A DNA stretch of 11,982 bases from Phycisphaerales bacterium UBA1845 (lineage in GTDB: Bacteria > Planctomycetota > Phycisphaerae > UBA1845): NCBI GenBank assembly GCA_002338715.1, contig DDIR01000036.1:24108-36089 (forward strand), given 5' to 3'. The notes under the pieces are model-generated. The model ran no database searches. It saw only the letters and a list, made by a program, of their open reading frames with translations, and had not been told where the DNA came from. How positions within the stretch are numbered: position 1 is the stretch's first letter; the number at the start of each line of letters is the position of its first letter. The position numbers and the translations under genes were made by a program. Shown here piece after piece: positions 1-7,386 of the stretch.

Positions 1-872
1 AACCGCCACAGACGTTCGCCGGTTTCGCGCGAGAACTTGACGACCTGCTGCCCGTCGACGCTGGCGTAGATGCCACTTGCGTCAGCCGCAGCGTGACCTT
101 CGGGCAATCGCGAATGACCGCCGATGCGCCATTGCTGCTGGCCGGTTTGCGAGCCGACGCCGATGAATCCGTCCGGAACGCGCAACATCGTGATCGATTC
201 GCCGGGAAATTGATCGAGCACCGAATCGCCATTGGGAACGTCATATACCGACCGCTGCTCGCCCGTTCGGGCGTCGAGGATGTGAATGGATTCGCCGCGA
301 TTTGTGCGGGTGAGATAGGTCATCGCATCTTCGACGATCACGAGTCCGCCGGCAGGTTTCGGGCCTAATGTTTGTTGCCAGACGGGCGCGTCATCCGCAA
401 CCTGCAAACGCATCACCGTTCCATCGTCGAACATCGCGACCAATTGATCGCCCGTTGAAACGATCTGCCGGATGGGATTGTTGTCTTCCGGATCCTGATG
501 ACCTTGTCGATCGGATTGGGCAATGCTCCAGGTCAACGGCTCGCCTTCGAGTCGATGCCCGGTGATGGCGAATGGCGTTGCAAGCACGAAGGACTTGTCG
601 TCCCCTTTGATCCAACTCGGTGGATTGTCGAACTCGGTGGTCGTCGCGCCCAGCGGTTTGCCATCGCGAACCGAAAGCACCCTTACCCGCGTGCCCGCAT
701 GAACGAGAAAGTAATCGTCGGCTGACGCGCCAACCGATTCGGGCGCGAGCAACGTCCCACGGACGTCCACTTCAAACTCGGGTTTCAGCGTGGGGGCGAC
801 TTTGTCGGAAGCCAACGCGAAAGCGCACGGGCAAGCGATGAGCGCCGCGATTAAGAAATGTATGTTTCTCAT
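1..872 (-). CDS. Secreted PQQ-type beta-propeller protein, partial (C-terminus beyond left edge)
   Basis: I translated 290 uninterrupted codons leftwards from an ATG at 872 to the window edge, so the gene is truncated only by the window. Residues 1-21 form a Sec signal peptide: Arg-2, a hydrophobic core, and ALA before Ser-22 as the cleavage site. The rest is built of short strand-turn repeats typical of PQQ/BamB-like propellers, such as SVRDGKPLG (67-75), DAPVWQQTLG (161-170), LDARTGEQR (199-207), SQTGQQQWRIGG (241-252) and SRETGERLWR (281-290). The recurring TG-x(2-3)-W pattern is the PQQ-repeat signature. The protein should act in the periplasm or at the cell surface. Too little is present to tell a quinoprotein enzyme from a BamB-like scaffold, and no catalytic residue is visible. 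The start lies 21 bp after the mtnP stop, so it is probably the third gene of that operon. An in-frame GTG four codons upstream is an alternative start. No Shine-Dalgarno is evident. Confidence 0.8.
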   Translation of the reverse strand, partial: MRNIHFLIAALIACPCAFALASDKVAPTLKPEFEVDVRGTLLAPESVGASADDYFLVHAGTRVRVLSVRDGKPLGATTTEFDNPPSWIKGDDKSFVLATPFAITGHRLEGEPLTWSIAQSDRQGHQDPEDNNPIRQIVSTGDQLVAMFDDGTVMRLQVADDAPVWQQTLGPKPAGGLVIVEDAMTYLTRTNRGESIHILDARTGEQRSVYDVPNGDSVLDQFPGESITMLRVPDGFIGVGSQTGQQQWRIGGHSRLPEGHAAADASGIYASVDGQQVVKFSRETGERLWR

Positions 873-893
873 CAGACCGCGCACCGTTTCGCA

Positions 894-1790
894 TTATTCA
901 AAATAGCGACCGACCAAGGGTCTGAGTTTCTTAACCAGCGACGGATCGACCTTGCTCTTATTGGACCAGATCGCCAATTCCAACGCGCTTTGGCAATGAC
1001 AACTTGGCGGGCCTGCATTGGCAAGGTTCTTAACCGTTTGCTCGATCAACGCGAACGCGCTGTCTGCCGCCTTGTTGAGATGCCCGATGATTTCGTTGAG
1101 CAGTGTGTGCTTGTCGACAGCGGGTCCGGACTCGCGCCAGCAATCGTAATCGGTTGCCATCGCGACGAGGGCGTAGCACATTTCAGCTTCGCGGGCGAGT
1201 TTCGCCTCCGGGCAGCAGGTCATACCGATGAGGTCGCCGCCCCACGCGCGGTGCATGTGCGACTCGGCGCGGGTTGAAAACTGCGGACCTTCCATCACGA
1301 CATACGTTCCGCGCTCATGAACGGTAACGCCATCCTGCTTCGCGGAAAGCAGCGACTCACGAAGCGTCGGACAGAACGGTTCGGCCCACTCGACATGGAC
1401 GGCTACCCCGCCATCGAAAAACGTCCCGACCCGCTGATGGGTCTTATCAATGACCTGATCGCAAATCACCAGGTGCGTCGGTTCGATTTCTTCCTTCAAA
1501 CTACCGACGGCGCCGCTCGCAATGATCCGCGTGACGCCGACCGACTTGAGCGCGTAAATATTCGCCCGATACGGGACAGCCGACGGGGGCAGCGTGTGCC
1601 CTTCCCCGTGGCGACTCAGGAAGACGACATCGACACCGTGCCAGTTGGTCGCAAGCAGCGGCCCACTCGGCGGACCGAACGGCGTATCGACGAAGATCTG
1701 CTCGACGTTTTGACCGCTGGCCAACCGCTCACCGAGGCCCGACCCGCCGATGATTCCGATTTTGGTTTTTGGAGTTTCAGATGATTGCAT
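894..1790 (-). CDS. mtnP: S-methyl-5'-thioadenosine phosphorylase (MTAP)
   Basis: This 298-residue protein is a full-length member of the purine nucleoside phosphorylase/MTAP family. The enzyme splits 5'-methylthioadenosine with phosphate into adenine and methylthioribose-1-phosphate, the entry to methionine salvage, in the cytosol. Visible signatures are the N-terminal IGIIGGSGL (11-19, phosphate site), LSRHGEGH (58-65), VPYRANIYALK (72-82), GSLKEEI (96-102), VVMEGPQFSTRAES (164-177), IGMTCCPEAKLAREAE (188-203) and ATDYDCW (212-218). Asp-214 and Asp-216 in the last motif fit adenine-type purine recognition as in human MTAP, rather than the Asn of 6-oxopurine phosphorylases. I start it at the ATG at 1790, because the family normally begins a few residues before IGIIGGSG. 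A longer ORF to 1826 would only overlap the upstream gene. It lies 13 bp after the desulfurase stop and 21 bp before the propeller gene, so it is probably cotranscribed with both. Confidence 0.95.
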   Translation of the reverse strand: MQSSETPKTKIGIIGGSGLGERLASGQNVEQIFVDTPFGPPSGPLLATNWHGVDVVFLSRHGEGHTLPPSAVPYRANIYALKSVGVTRIIASGAVGSLKEEIEPTHLVICDQVIDKTHQRVGTFFDGGVAVHVEWAEPFCPTLRESLLSAKQDGVTVHERGTYVVMEGPQFSTRAESHMHRAWGGDLIGMTCCPEAKLAREAEMCYALVAMATDYDCWRESGPAVDKHTLLNEIIGHLNKAADSAFALIEQTVKNLANAGPPSCHCQSALELAIWSNKSKVDPSLVKKLRPLVGRYFE

Positions 1791-1803
1791 GCCGCAAACG
1801 TTA

Positions 1804-2952
1804 TCAACGCGTCCCCAGCGCGGCAAGTCGGTTGATCAACGTCGGCATCAGTTCCACCACCCGATCCACTTGCTCGTCCGTCGTGAACCGTGACAGGCTG
1901 AATCGCAGCGAGCCGTGGGCATATTCTGGATCGACGCCCATCGCCTGCAAGACGTGCGACGGTTCCAGCGAGCCACTGCTGCATGCGGCTCCGGCAGACG
2001 CACACACGCCCGATTCGCTCAAGAGCAGCAAGAGGGCTTCGGCTTGCAATCCGCGAAATCCGATGTTGGTGGTATTGGGAATTCGGGGAGCGTTTGCCGC
2101 GTTGACTTTGGCAAGATCGATGCGGTCGCAAAGGCTTCGCTCCAAACGGTCTCGAAGTTCGGCGATCTGTTTCCCATCTTCGGTGATGTGCTGTGAGGCA
2201 TGGTCGGCGGCCACACCCATCCCAACAATGCCCGCAACGTTTTCGGTGCCGCCCCGCCGCTGCATTTCCTGACTGCCGAGAATGACCGGGGCAATCCGCG
2301 TGCGACGCTTCACGTAAAGCGCACCAACACCCTTCGGTCCATGGAACTTGTGGGCAGACATGCTCAAAAATTGCACGGGCAGATCGCTGACACAGACGTT
2401 GGTCTTACCGATCGCCTGCACCGCATCGAGATGCAGCGGGACGCCTCGCGATTCGGTCATCCGGGCGATGCGTTCGACGTCGAAGATCGCGCCGGTTTCA
2501 TTGTTGGCCCACATCATCGACACGAGGGCGGTGTCTTCGGACAGTCGATCTTCAAGTTCGCCATAATCAAGCAGGCCCTCATGATCGACACCGATTTCGA
2601 TGATCTCGAAACCCTCGCGTGCAAGCTGAGCCGTCATCTTTCCCACCGCGCTGTGCTCTACGGCTGAGACGATCACGGAATTTCGCGGCTTGCGAAATGC
2701 CAACGCGCCGCGAATCGCCAGTTGGATGCTTTCGGTCCCGCTGCTGGTGAAGATGATTTCCTTGGCATCCGCGCCGATCGACGCGGCTACCTGCGTCCGT
2801 GCACATTCGACTGCATGTCGGACGGATTGCCCGAATTGATGCACGCTCGACGGATTGGCGTATTGGTCGCGCATGAACGGCAGCATGGCCTCCACAACTT
2901 CGTCAAGCGGGCGGGTCGTTGCGTTATTGTCGAAGTATGTCAGATCGCGCAT
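1804..2952 (-). CDS. Cysteine desulfurase, NifS/IscS type
   Basis: A 382-residue fold-type I PLP enzyme that converts cysteine to alanine plus a protein-bound persulfide, used for Fe-S clusters and thio-cofactors. Key residues are all present: the N-terminal YFDNNATT (6-13), His-100 in SAVEHSAV (stacks on PLP), ANNETGAI (149-156), Asp-176 and Gln-179 in LDAVQA, the PLP lysine Lys-202 in SAHKFHGPKG, and the catalytic persulfide Cys-324 in ACSSGSLEPSHVL. The long Cys loop makes it group I (NifS/IscS), not SufS. RFSLSRFTT (350-358) is the usual C-terminal signature. The ATG at 2952 is chosen because the family begins almost directly with YLDNNATT; an upstream extension to 3039 has no family-like sequence and would run into the divergent promoter region. 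No strong Shine-Dalgarno is visible. It is the first gene of the apparent operon with mtnP. No iscU, nifU or thiI neighbour is present, so the acceptor is unknown. Confidence 0.95.
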   Translation of the reverse strand: MRDLTYFDNNATTRPLDEVVEAMLPFMRDQYANPSSVHQFGQSVRHAVECARTQVAASIGADAKEIIFTSSGTESIQLAIRGALAFRKPRNSVIVSAVEHSAVGKMTAQLAREGFEIIEIGVDHEGLLDYGELEDRLSEDTALVSMMWANNETGAIFDVERIARMTESRGVPLHLDAVQAIGKTNVCVSDLPVQFLSMSAHKFHGPKGVGALYVKRRTRIAPVILGSQEMQRRGGTENVAGIVGMGVAADHASQHITEDGKQIAELRDRLERSLCDRIDLAKVNAANAPRIPNTTNIGFRGLQAEALLLLLSESGVCASAGAACSSGSLEPSHVLQAMGVDPEYAHGSLRFSLSRFTTDEQVDRVVELMPTLINRLAALGTR

Positions 2953-3012
2953 CACGGGGGAGATTGTAGGGGCAACAACTGCGGAAATCACGCCGGGACG
3001 GGCATTTACAGT

Positions 3013-3040
3013 TTGCCGACTTGCCCGGCTCCGATACAAT
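3013..3040 (+). promoter_or_regulatory. Predicted sigma70-type promoter for the Lpt-like gene
   Basis: TTGCCG at 3013-3018 (4 of 6 matches to the -35 consensus) is followed after 16 bp by TACAAT at 3035-3040 (5 of 6 matches to the -10). Transcription would begin near 3047 and leave a leader of about 130 nt before the ATG at 3179. This is a sequence match only. Confidence 0.5.
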
Positions 3041-3066
3041 CACGGTCTATCTGTGGAGACTGCAAA

Positions 3067-3121
3067 ACCGCCGTCCGCGACCTTGGAATCCGGTTGCCCG
3101 GATTTCGTGAAGGGTGGCGGT
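3067..3121 (+). promoter_or_regulatory. Foldable 5' leader of the Lpt-like gene
   Basis: Three nested complementary segments close on one TTGC loop (3094-3097): 3085-3093 with 3098-3106 (9 pairs, one G-U), 3081-3084 with 3110-3113 (4 pairs), and ACCGCC 3067-3072 with GGCGGT 3116-3121 (6 pairs). That is 19 pairs in 55 nt, between the predicted promoter and the start codon. There is no T-run, so it does not look like an attenuator terminator. A cis-regulatory or mRNA-stability element is possible; it matches no riboswitch I know. Confidence 0.35.
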
Positions 3122-3178
3122 CGGCAGTACAGACTGGCTTGGCCAAGTTGACCTGACGGTGGGTCTTGGGGCTGACTG

Positions 3179-6100
3179 ATGCGATCACATACAACGCTCC
3201 GCTCACTCGTGCTGGCCGTGACCTCACTGGTCGTGGTCGTGGTTATCTTTGCGGTGTATCGATCGACTCAGCCGAACGCCCCCATCACCGAAGCGCCCGA
3301 ACCCACGCCAACGCCTGCTGTCGCGCAGAACACCGCATCCGGCGAAAAGACTGCAACGCCTAACGATCAAACGACCAACGGTCCCGAAGCAAAATCGCGG
3401 TTGAATGTCGGCAACGCCCAGATCAAAGTCTCGGGTGGGCAAAATGTCAGCATCGATCTGTTCGACCAGACCAACGGTAAGAAACGCGGTCGCCTCAACG
3501 CCGACGAATGGAAACCGCTTGAGGGCAACCAGTTTGAAATCGTCAAACCGGTGATTCAATTGCGGACGCCCAACGGTCAGATGGTCCGCGTGTCAGCCGA
3601 CCATGGCCTCGTGCAGCTCAGGGGCAACGACCCGCGTCATCCCGATCCAAAACGCGGGACGCTTTCGGGTCACGTTGAAATCATCATCGACCGATTGAGC
3701 GACGAACAGCGCGACCTTCTGCCGCCGGAAGATCGTTACAAAATCGACGACGAACGCGAAGTCAAAATCGAAATGGAAGACGTCACGTTCGATCTTGAGT
3801 ACGCGCGGATTCAAACGGAACGCTCTTTCAGCATCGAGTCGATCGAAGCGAAGCTGGCCGGCATTGGCTTGCTGCTGCATTACAACGAACTGGACAACCG
3901 CATCGAAGAGCTCATCGTTCGCGAGGGCAAGGAAATCGAAGTCAGCGGGTTTGGCGGCAATGTTCGTTTGGCTGGTGAATCTGATGAAATCGAACCGGTC
4001 GTCGATGGGACGTCGGATAAGGAAGTCGCAAGTGCGAATGTGCCCGACGCCCCAGCCCCCGTTGAACCTGCGGCAGCAATGGGCACCAATGGGACTGAGG
4101 ACGCCGATCTGCCAGTGATCGAAATCGCCAAGGACGACTCGGCTGAAGGCAAACCGACCGACGAATACACCGCAGTCTTCGAGAAAGATGTGGATATCCG
4201 CCGGTACATCGAATCGAAGCAAACGGGACAGTTGCTGGCCGACCGCCTTGAGATTCTCTTTGACTTCGGTGCTCAGGAGAAGGAGTTGGCCAAGCAGTCC
4301 CGAGGCCCAAAGCCCCAAAAGCCTGACGCGGAAACGCCGGATGCAACGTCCAATGGAGACATGAATGCGACAGCGCCCCCTGTCGCCGATTCAATTGAAG
4401 AAACCGCGATGGTCGGTGGTGCGGGTCTGCCCACCCAGCAGGATGAGCGGATCAAACTGACCTGGTCGGGGATGTTGCATGTCACCTCGCGCCGCCGACT
4501 GCCAACTGAAGACATTCCGCCCGACCTGCGGAGGATGCATGTGCTGGCGACGGGCGAGAAGGTCGAAGTGCGTGACAACCAGCGATTGGCCAACTGCAAC
4601 AAGCTGGTGTACGAAGATGAAACCGGGCTCGTCGAACTCTTCGGGACGGTTGAACACCCCGCCTACGTCGAAATGGAAAAAGGCAGTTCGCTTCGCGGCG
4701 TTGAGATCAAGCTTGATCGGCAAAAAGGCGAGGCATATGCCAAGGGACCCGGGCGTCTCGTCTCAAGCCGAATTGGCGACGACAGTGAACGCGAAGAGAA
4801 ACCGTCGCCATCGTTTTTCGCCGCGATGCTGGGCAATCGCGAATTGCCGCCCGACCGTTTTGAAGTTGATTTCGGAGGCGGTGTCGATGCGACTTTTGGC
4901 AAGACGCCATTTAAGCATACCGATCCGGCCACCGGCGAGACGCAGACCAAAACAGTTCAAACGCTGCACCGCGCTCACTTCACCGGCGGTGTGAACATGA
5001 AACAAGGCGGCGAGCAGATCGCGTGCAAGAGCATCGACATTGATTTCGCCCTCGATGAACGCGGTGAGATTTATCCCGTGCGGGCCCATGCGCTGGAAGA
5101 CGTCACCGTCTCGCAGGGCGAGCGTTTCATCAATGCGTCAAAGGAACTCATCGCCGACCTGAAGTCTTATGAAGTGCCCAAGCCGGTATTCGAAATCGCC
5201 AAGGCCCGCAAGTATGCGGTTGATCGGGGTCTCGATCTCAGCAAGATCGATTGGGCGCTCGAAGAGAAAAAATACAACGCGACCCGCAAATACCGCGTCG
5301 GGTTGGCCAGTATCTTCGCGGATGGCGCGGTGGCGCTTCGCGACCCTGTTCAAGAATTGGAAGTGGACTGCGGTAAGTTGAATTGCCGGTTTGAAGATGG
5401 TCAGCAAATTGAATCAGGCGTTGTTACACCTGAGAGTGGTCGCGACGCCTTCGTCGGCATCGGCGAATTTTCCATCGCAGCCCCCACCGACATTGTCTTC
5501 AGCGCCACGCAGCAGTCGGCCAAGGTGGACGGCAGCGGCAAGATGACGTTCCTCGCCGATCGCGACTTTGACGGTAGTGAACTCGACACACCGACGCTGG
5601 TCCGAATCATGTGGCAGGAGCAGATGGACTTTAAGGGCAAGCAGAACGTCGCGAATTTCAAGAAGAAAGTCCACGTCTCAACCGACACGAGCACTTACGA
5701 TTGCGATGAACTCCGCGTGGACTTTGTCGATGCGGTGAAAGCTCAGACGAAAGACGCACAGGTCGCGGCGACCGACAAGAAACAATCCAAGTGGTGGATC
5801 TTCACGCCATTGGTCAACTCGGCGTCGGGACAATCGGACAAGCAGGCCAAGTTCAAGATCTCCGGCCCGTCGTTCAACAAGGACCCGATCTTCATCCAAG
5901 CCACCGGTCATGTCGTCGCCGAGAATCGCAACTTGCGCAAGGATTCGAAACGACTCAAGAGCCGCGTCCAGATGAAAGGCCCGTCGATGTCGATCGACTT
6001 GCTGAAGAAATTCGTGCATGTCGACGGTAGCGGCAACATGCTCATCGAGGACTACCGACCGCCAAGTTCGTCGACGCAATCGGGCGCCAAAAAGTCCAAT

Positions 6101-6643
6101 TCCGGCGGCGCGACGCCTTTCGGTGCGGCGTCTCGGGACGAGCCCTCGCAGACGTACCTGGGCTGGAAGAACACGATGCACTACCGTTACGACGTCAACA
6201 TCGCCCAGCTCGACAAAGACGTGCAACTCGTTCATCGTTCGGGCGGCAAGATGAAGATGGCGGCTGAAATCCTCGGGCAACGTGAAGCCGCCAGCCTGAG
6301 CGAAGGTCGGGTCGCGACGCTCGACGCACAATCGCTGGTCGTGCAATTCATTCGCACTGCCAACGACAATCGCGTCGGTGCCAGTCGCCTTAGCGGTACC
6401 GAAGTGCAATCGTTCAATGCTTCGGGGCAGGTTTATTTTGTTGACTCGGGCATCTCCGCACTCGCCCAGCAGATCACCTACTCTCTCGATGACAACATCC
6501 TTCAAATCATCGGCACGAAGGATGAACCCGCGCAACTGTTTGACGAGCGTGGACACTTCAGAAGTCAGACAGGCCCGCGATTCGAATGGGATCGACGCAC
6601 CAACATTGTGCGTGCGCAGAACTCCTATGGCCGCATGAACTAA
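3179..6643 (+). CDS. Giant membrane-anchored LptC/OstA-like periplasmic protein
   Basis: This 1154-residue protein starts with one membrane-spanning segment (about 8-27, very rich in Val) and a Pro/Thr-rich linker (31-70). Residues 75-170 read like LptC: a short polar strand region, then a PVIQLRTPNGQMVRVSADHG stretch and LSGHVEI (162-168), the usual 'extra strand then groove' pattern. OstA/LptA-like blocks follow: MHVLATGEKVEVRDNQRLA (453-471) with LVYEDETGLVELFGTVEHP (476-494), and HFTGGVNMKQGGEQIACKSI (600-619). Further strand-rich segments run to the end, including FNASGQVYFVDSGISALAQQITYS (1079-1102). Acidic, Pro-rich spacers (about 265-330 and 370-415) separate blocks. LptC is normally near 190 residues and LptA near 180, so this is about three times their sum. 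The inferred role is an inner-membrane-anchored, multi-domain jellyroll bridge for lipopolysaccharide export. The family call rests on motif patterns, not on alignment. No other lpt gene is in view. Confidence 0.7.
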   Translation: MRSHTTLRSLVLAVTSLVVVVVIFAVYRSTQPNAPITEAPEPTPTPAVAQNTASGEKTATPNDQTTNGPEAKSRLNVGNAQIKVSGGQNVSIDLFDQTNGKKRGRLNADEWKPLEGNQFEIVKPVIQLRTPNGQMVRVSADHGLVQLRGNDPRHPDPKRGTLSGHVEIIIDRLSDEQRDLLPPEDRYKIDDEREVKIEMEDVTFDLEYARIQTERSFSIESIEAKLAGIGLLLHYNELDNRIEELIVREGKEIEVSGFGGNVRLAGESDEIEPVVDGTSDKEVASANVPDAPAPVEPAAAMGTNGTEDADLPVIEIAKDDSAEGKPTDEYTAVFEKDVDIRRYIESKQTGQLLADRLEILFDFGAQEKELAKQSRGPKPQKPDAETPDATSNGDMNATAPPVADSIEETAMVGGAGLPTQQDERIKLTWSGMLHVTSRRRLPTEDIPPDLRRMHVLATGEKVEVRDNQRLANCNKLVYEDETGLVELFGTVEHPAYVEMEKGSSLRGVEIKLDRQKGEAYAKGPGRLVSSRIGDDSEREEKPSPSFFAAMLGNRELPPDRFEVDFGGGVDATFGKTPFKHTDPATGETQTKTVQTLHRAHFTGGVNMKQGGEQIACKSIDIDFALDERGEIYPVRAHALEDVTVSQGERFINASKELIADLKSYEVPKPVFEIAKARKYAVDRGLDLSKIDWALEEKKYNATRKYRVGLASIFADGAVALRDPVQELEVDCGKLNCRFEDGQQIESGVVTPESGRDAFVGIGEFSIAAPTDIVFSATQQSAKVDGSGKMTFLADRDFDGSELDTPTLVRIMWQEQMDFKGKQNVANFKKKVHVSTDTSTYDCDELRVDFVDAVKAQTKDAQVAATDKKQSKWWIFTPLVNSASGQSDKQAKFKISGPSFNKDPIFIQATGHVVAENRNLRKDSKRLKSRVQMKGPSMSIDLLKKFVHVDGSGNMLIEDYRPPSSSTQSGAKKSNSGGATPFGAASRDEPSQTYLGWKNTMHYRYDVNIAQLDKDVQLVHRSGGKMKMAAEILGQREAASLSEGRVATLDAQSLVVQFIRTANDNRVGASRLSGTEVQSFNASGQVYFVDSGISALAQQITYSLDDNILQIIGTKDEPAQLFDERGHFRSQTGPRFEWDRRTNIVRAQNSYGRMN

Positions 6644-7104
6644 AAAAAAGTGCCAGATTGCGTCAGTACCAGTAGCGATTGGTTTCTCGACCTGGCGTTG
6701 TGGTTCATTTCCAGAATGCGTCAGCCGCTGCGACCGTCAAACCCGCTCCCAAGAAACGTCGAACGACTCTTCCGGACTCCACTTTCGCCAACCCGGAATC
6801 GCAGAAACAAATCGGACACAACGATGTCGCCGGTGCGCCATTCAATCACGGTCGCAAGATTCAATTAGTTGTTCAGCAATGCTTGCCTTTTGCGAATGCC
6901 CGAGAATAATCTTTTGACTGCGGGGTTGGCGGACCTCGCTCTGTACTCCACCCAGCCAGGGGTCTTGAAATCTACTTGGAATGTTTGATCTGAAGCGCAT
7001 GATTGTGCGCGCGACGTGACGGCAGGCAGCATCGGCTGAGTTGCAAATTACAGATTCAACGATCCCTTCAAAAAATCATGCAATGAGGGTGCTTTCCGGT
7101 CAAG

Positions 7105-7134
7105 GAAACGGATTCTCGAAGTCGAAACCGTTTC
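7105..7134. other. Intergenic stem-loop
   Basis: GAAACGG (7105-7111) pairs perfectly with CCGTTTC (7128-7134). Inside, TTC 7113-7115 pairs with GAA 7124-7126 after one A-A mismatch. No T-run follows on either strand that would make it a standard terminator. It lies 29 bp left of the larger hairpin. Confidence 0.45.
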
Positions 7135-7163
7135 GTTTGGGAAAGGGGCGAATCGTCCTGCGA

Positions 7164-7224
7164 GATTCACCGGTCGAGTTGACATAAGTCTTTTGTGAGA
7201 CGGTTGTCGACTCGAAGGTGAATC
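7164..7224. other. Large 61-nt stem-loop, about 23 base pairs
   Basis: Nested pairing: GATTCACC 7164-7171 with GGTGAATC 7217-7224 (8), TCGAGT 7174-7179 with ACTCGA 7210-7215 (6), T7180 with G7209, GACA 7181-7184 with TGTC 7205-7208 (4), then GTCT 7188-7191 with AGAC 7198-7201 (4) closing on the loop TTTGTG. The only interruptions are a 2x1 and a 3x3 internal loop. No T-run follows on either strand. It may be a folded RNA domain or an unusual protein-binding site. Confidence 0.5.
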
Positions 7225-7308
7225 ACGCTGGGCGGTTACGATGCAGCGTCAGTACGAACACCGCATACGAGTTGGGGAAGCGAGCTACGAGGGGCGGGAA
7301 GTAGGACA

Positions 7309-7344
7309 GTGGGCGATGGTGTCGTCGTACGCATCTTCGCCCAC
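7309..7344 (-). terminator. Possible terminator of larE (stem-loop without U-tract)
   Basis: GTGGGCGA (7309-7316) pairs with TCGCCCAC (7337-7344), and TG/CA pairs extend the stem inward. It lies 43 bp beyond the larE stop codon. Read on the minus strand it is followed by TGTCCTACTTCC, so a canonical U-tract is missing. It may be a weak or factor-assisted terminator. Confidence 0.35.
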
Positions 7345-7386
7345 TGATCCGCTTATTTGCGCAGAGTCGTTCGTGCAATCAAGCCT

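Larger units (their letters stand above)
6644..7386. other. 743-bp intergenic region between convergent genes, no convincing gene
   Basis: The Lpt-like gene ends at 6643, its TAA running into a run of eight A residues, and larE ends at 7387 from the other side. Short open frames near 6650-6909 use TTG or GTG starts, lack a Shine-Dalgarno and resemble nothing I know. The right half (6995-7344) holds four separate stem-loops, listed below where substantial. GCGCA 6995-6999 with TGCGC 7006-7010 is the smallest. The density of hairpins suggests a structured RNA or a set of terminators rather than a protein. Confidence 0.6.

Noticed and set aside
93..1784. Several plus-strand open frames across the propeller and mtnP genes
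   Set aside because: They are shadows of clear minus-strand genes with family motifs.
3593..4318. 241-codon minus-strand open frame inside the Lpt-like gene
   Set aside because: Same reason: a mirror of the real codon pattern, with no independent signal.
5678..6556. 292-codon open frame on the minus strand inside the Lpt-like gene
   Set aside because: It is antisense to a well-supported gene, has no ribosome site and no recognisable motif. Long antisense frames are common in GC-rich coding DNA.
6641..6650. Run of eight A after the Lpt-like stop as a programmed frameshift site
   Set aside because: The A-run begins within the stop codon rather than before it, and the following frames show no continuation of the OstA-like pattern.
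6679..6909. 76-codon frame after the Lpt-like gene, starting with TTG
   Set aside because: The translation looks somewhat protein-like but there is no ribosome site, no motif and a rare start. It is described only as part of the gap.
7179..7184. Perfect TTGACA as a promoter -35
   Set aside because: No -10-like sequence lies 15-19 bp downstream, and the hexamer is better explained as part of the large stem.
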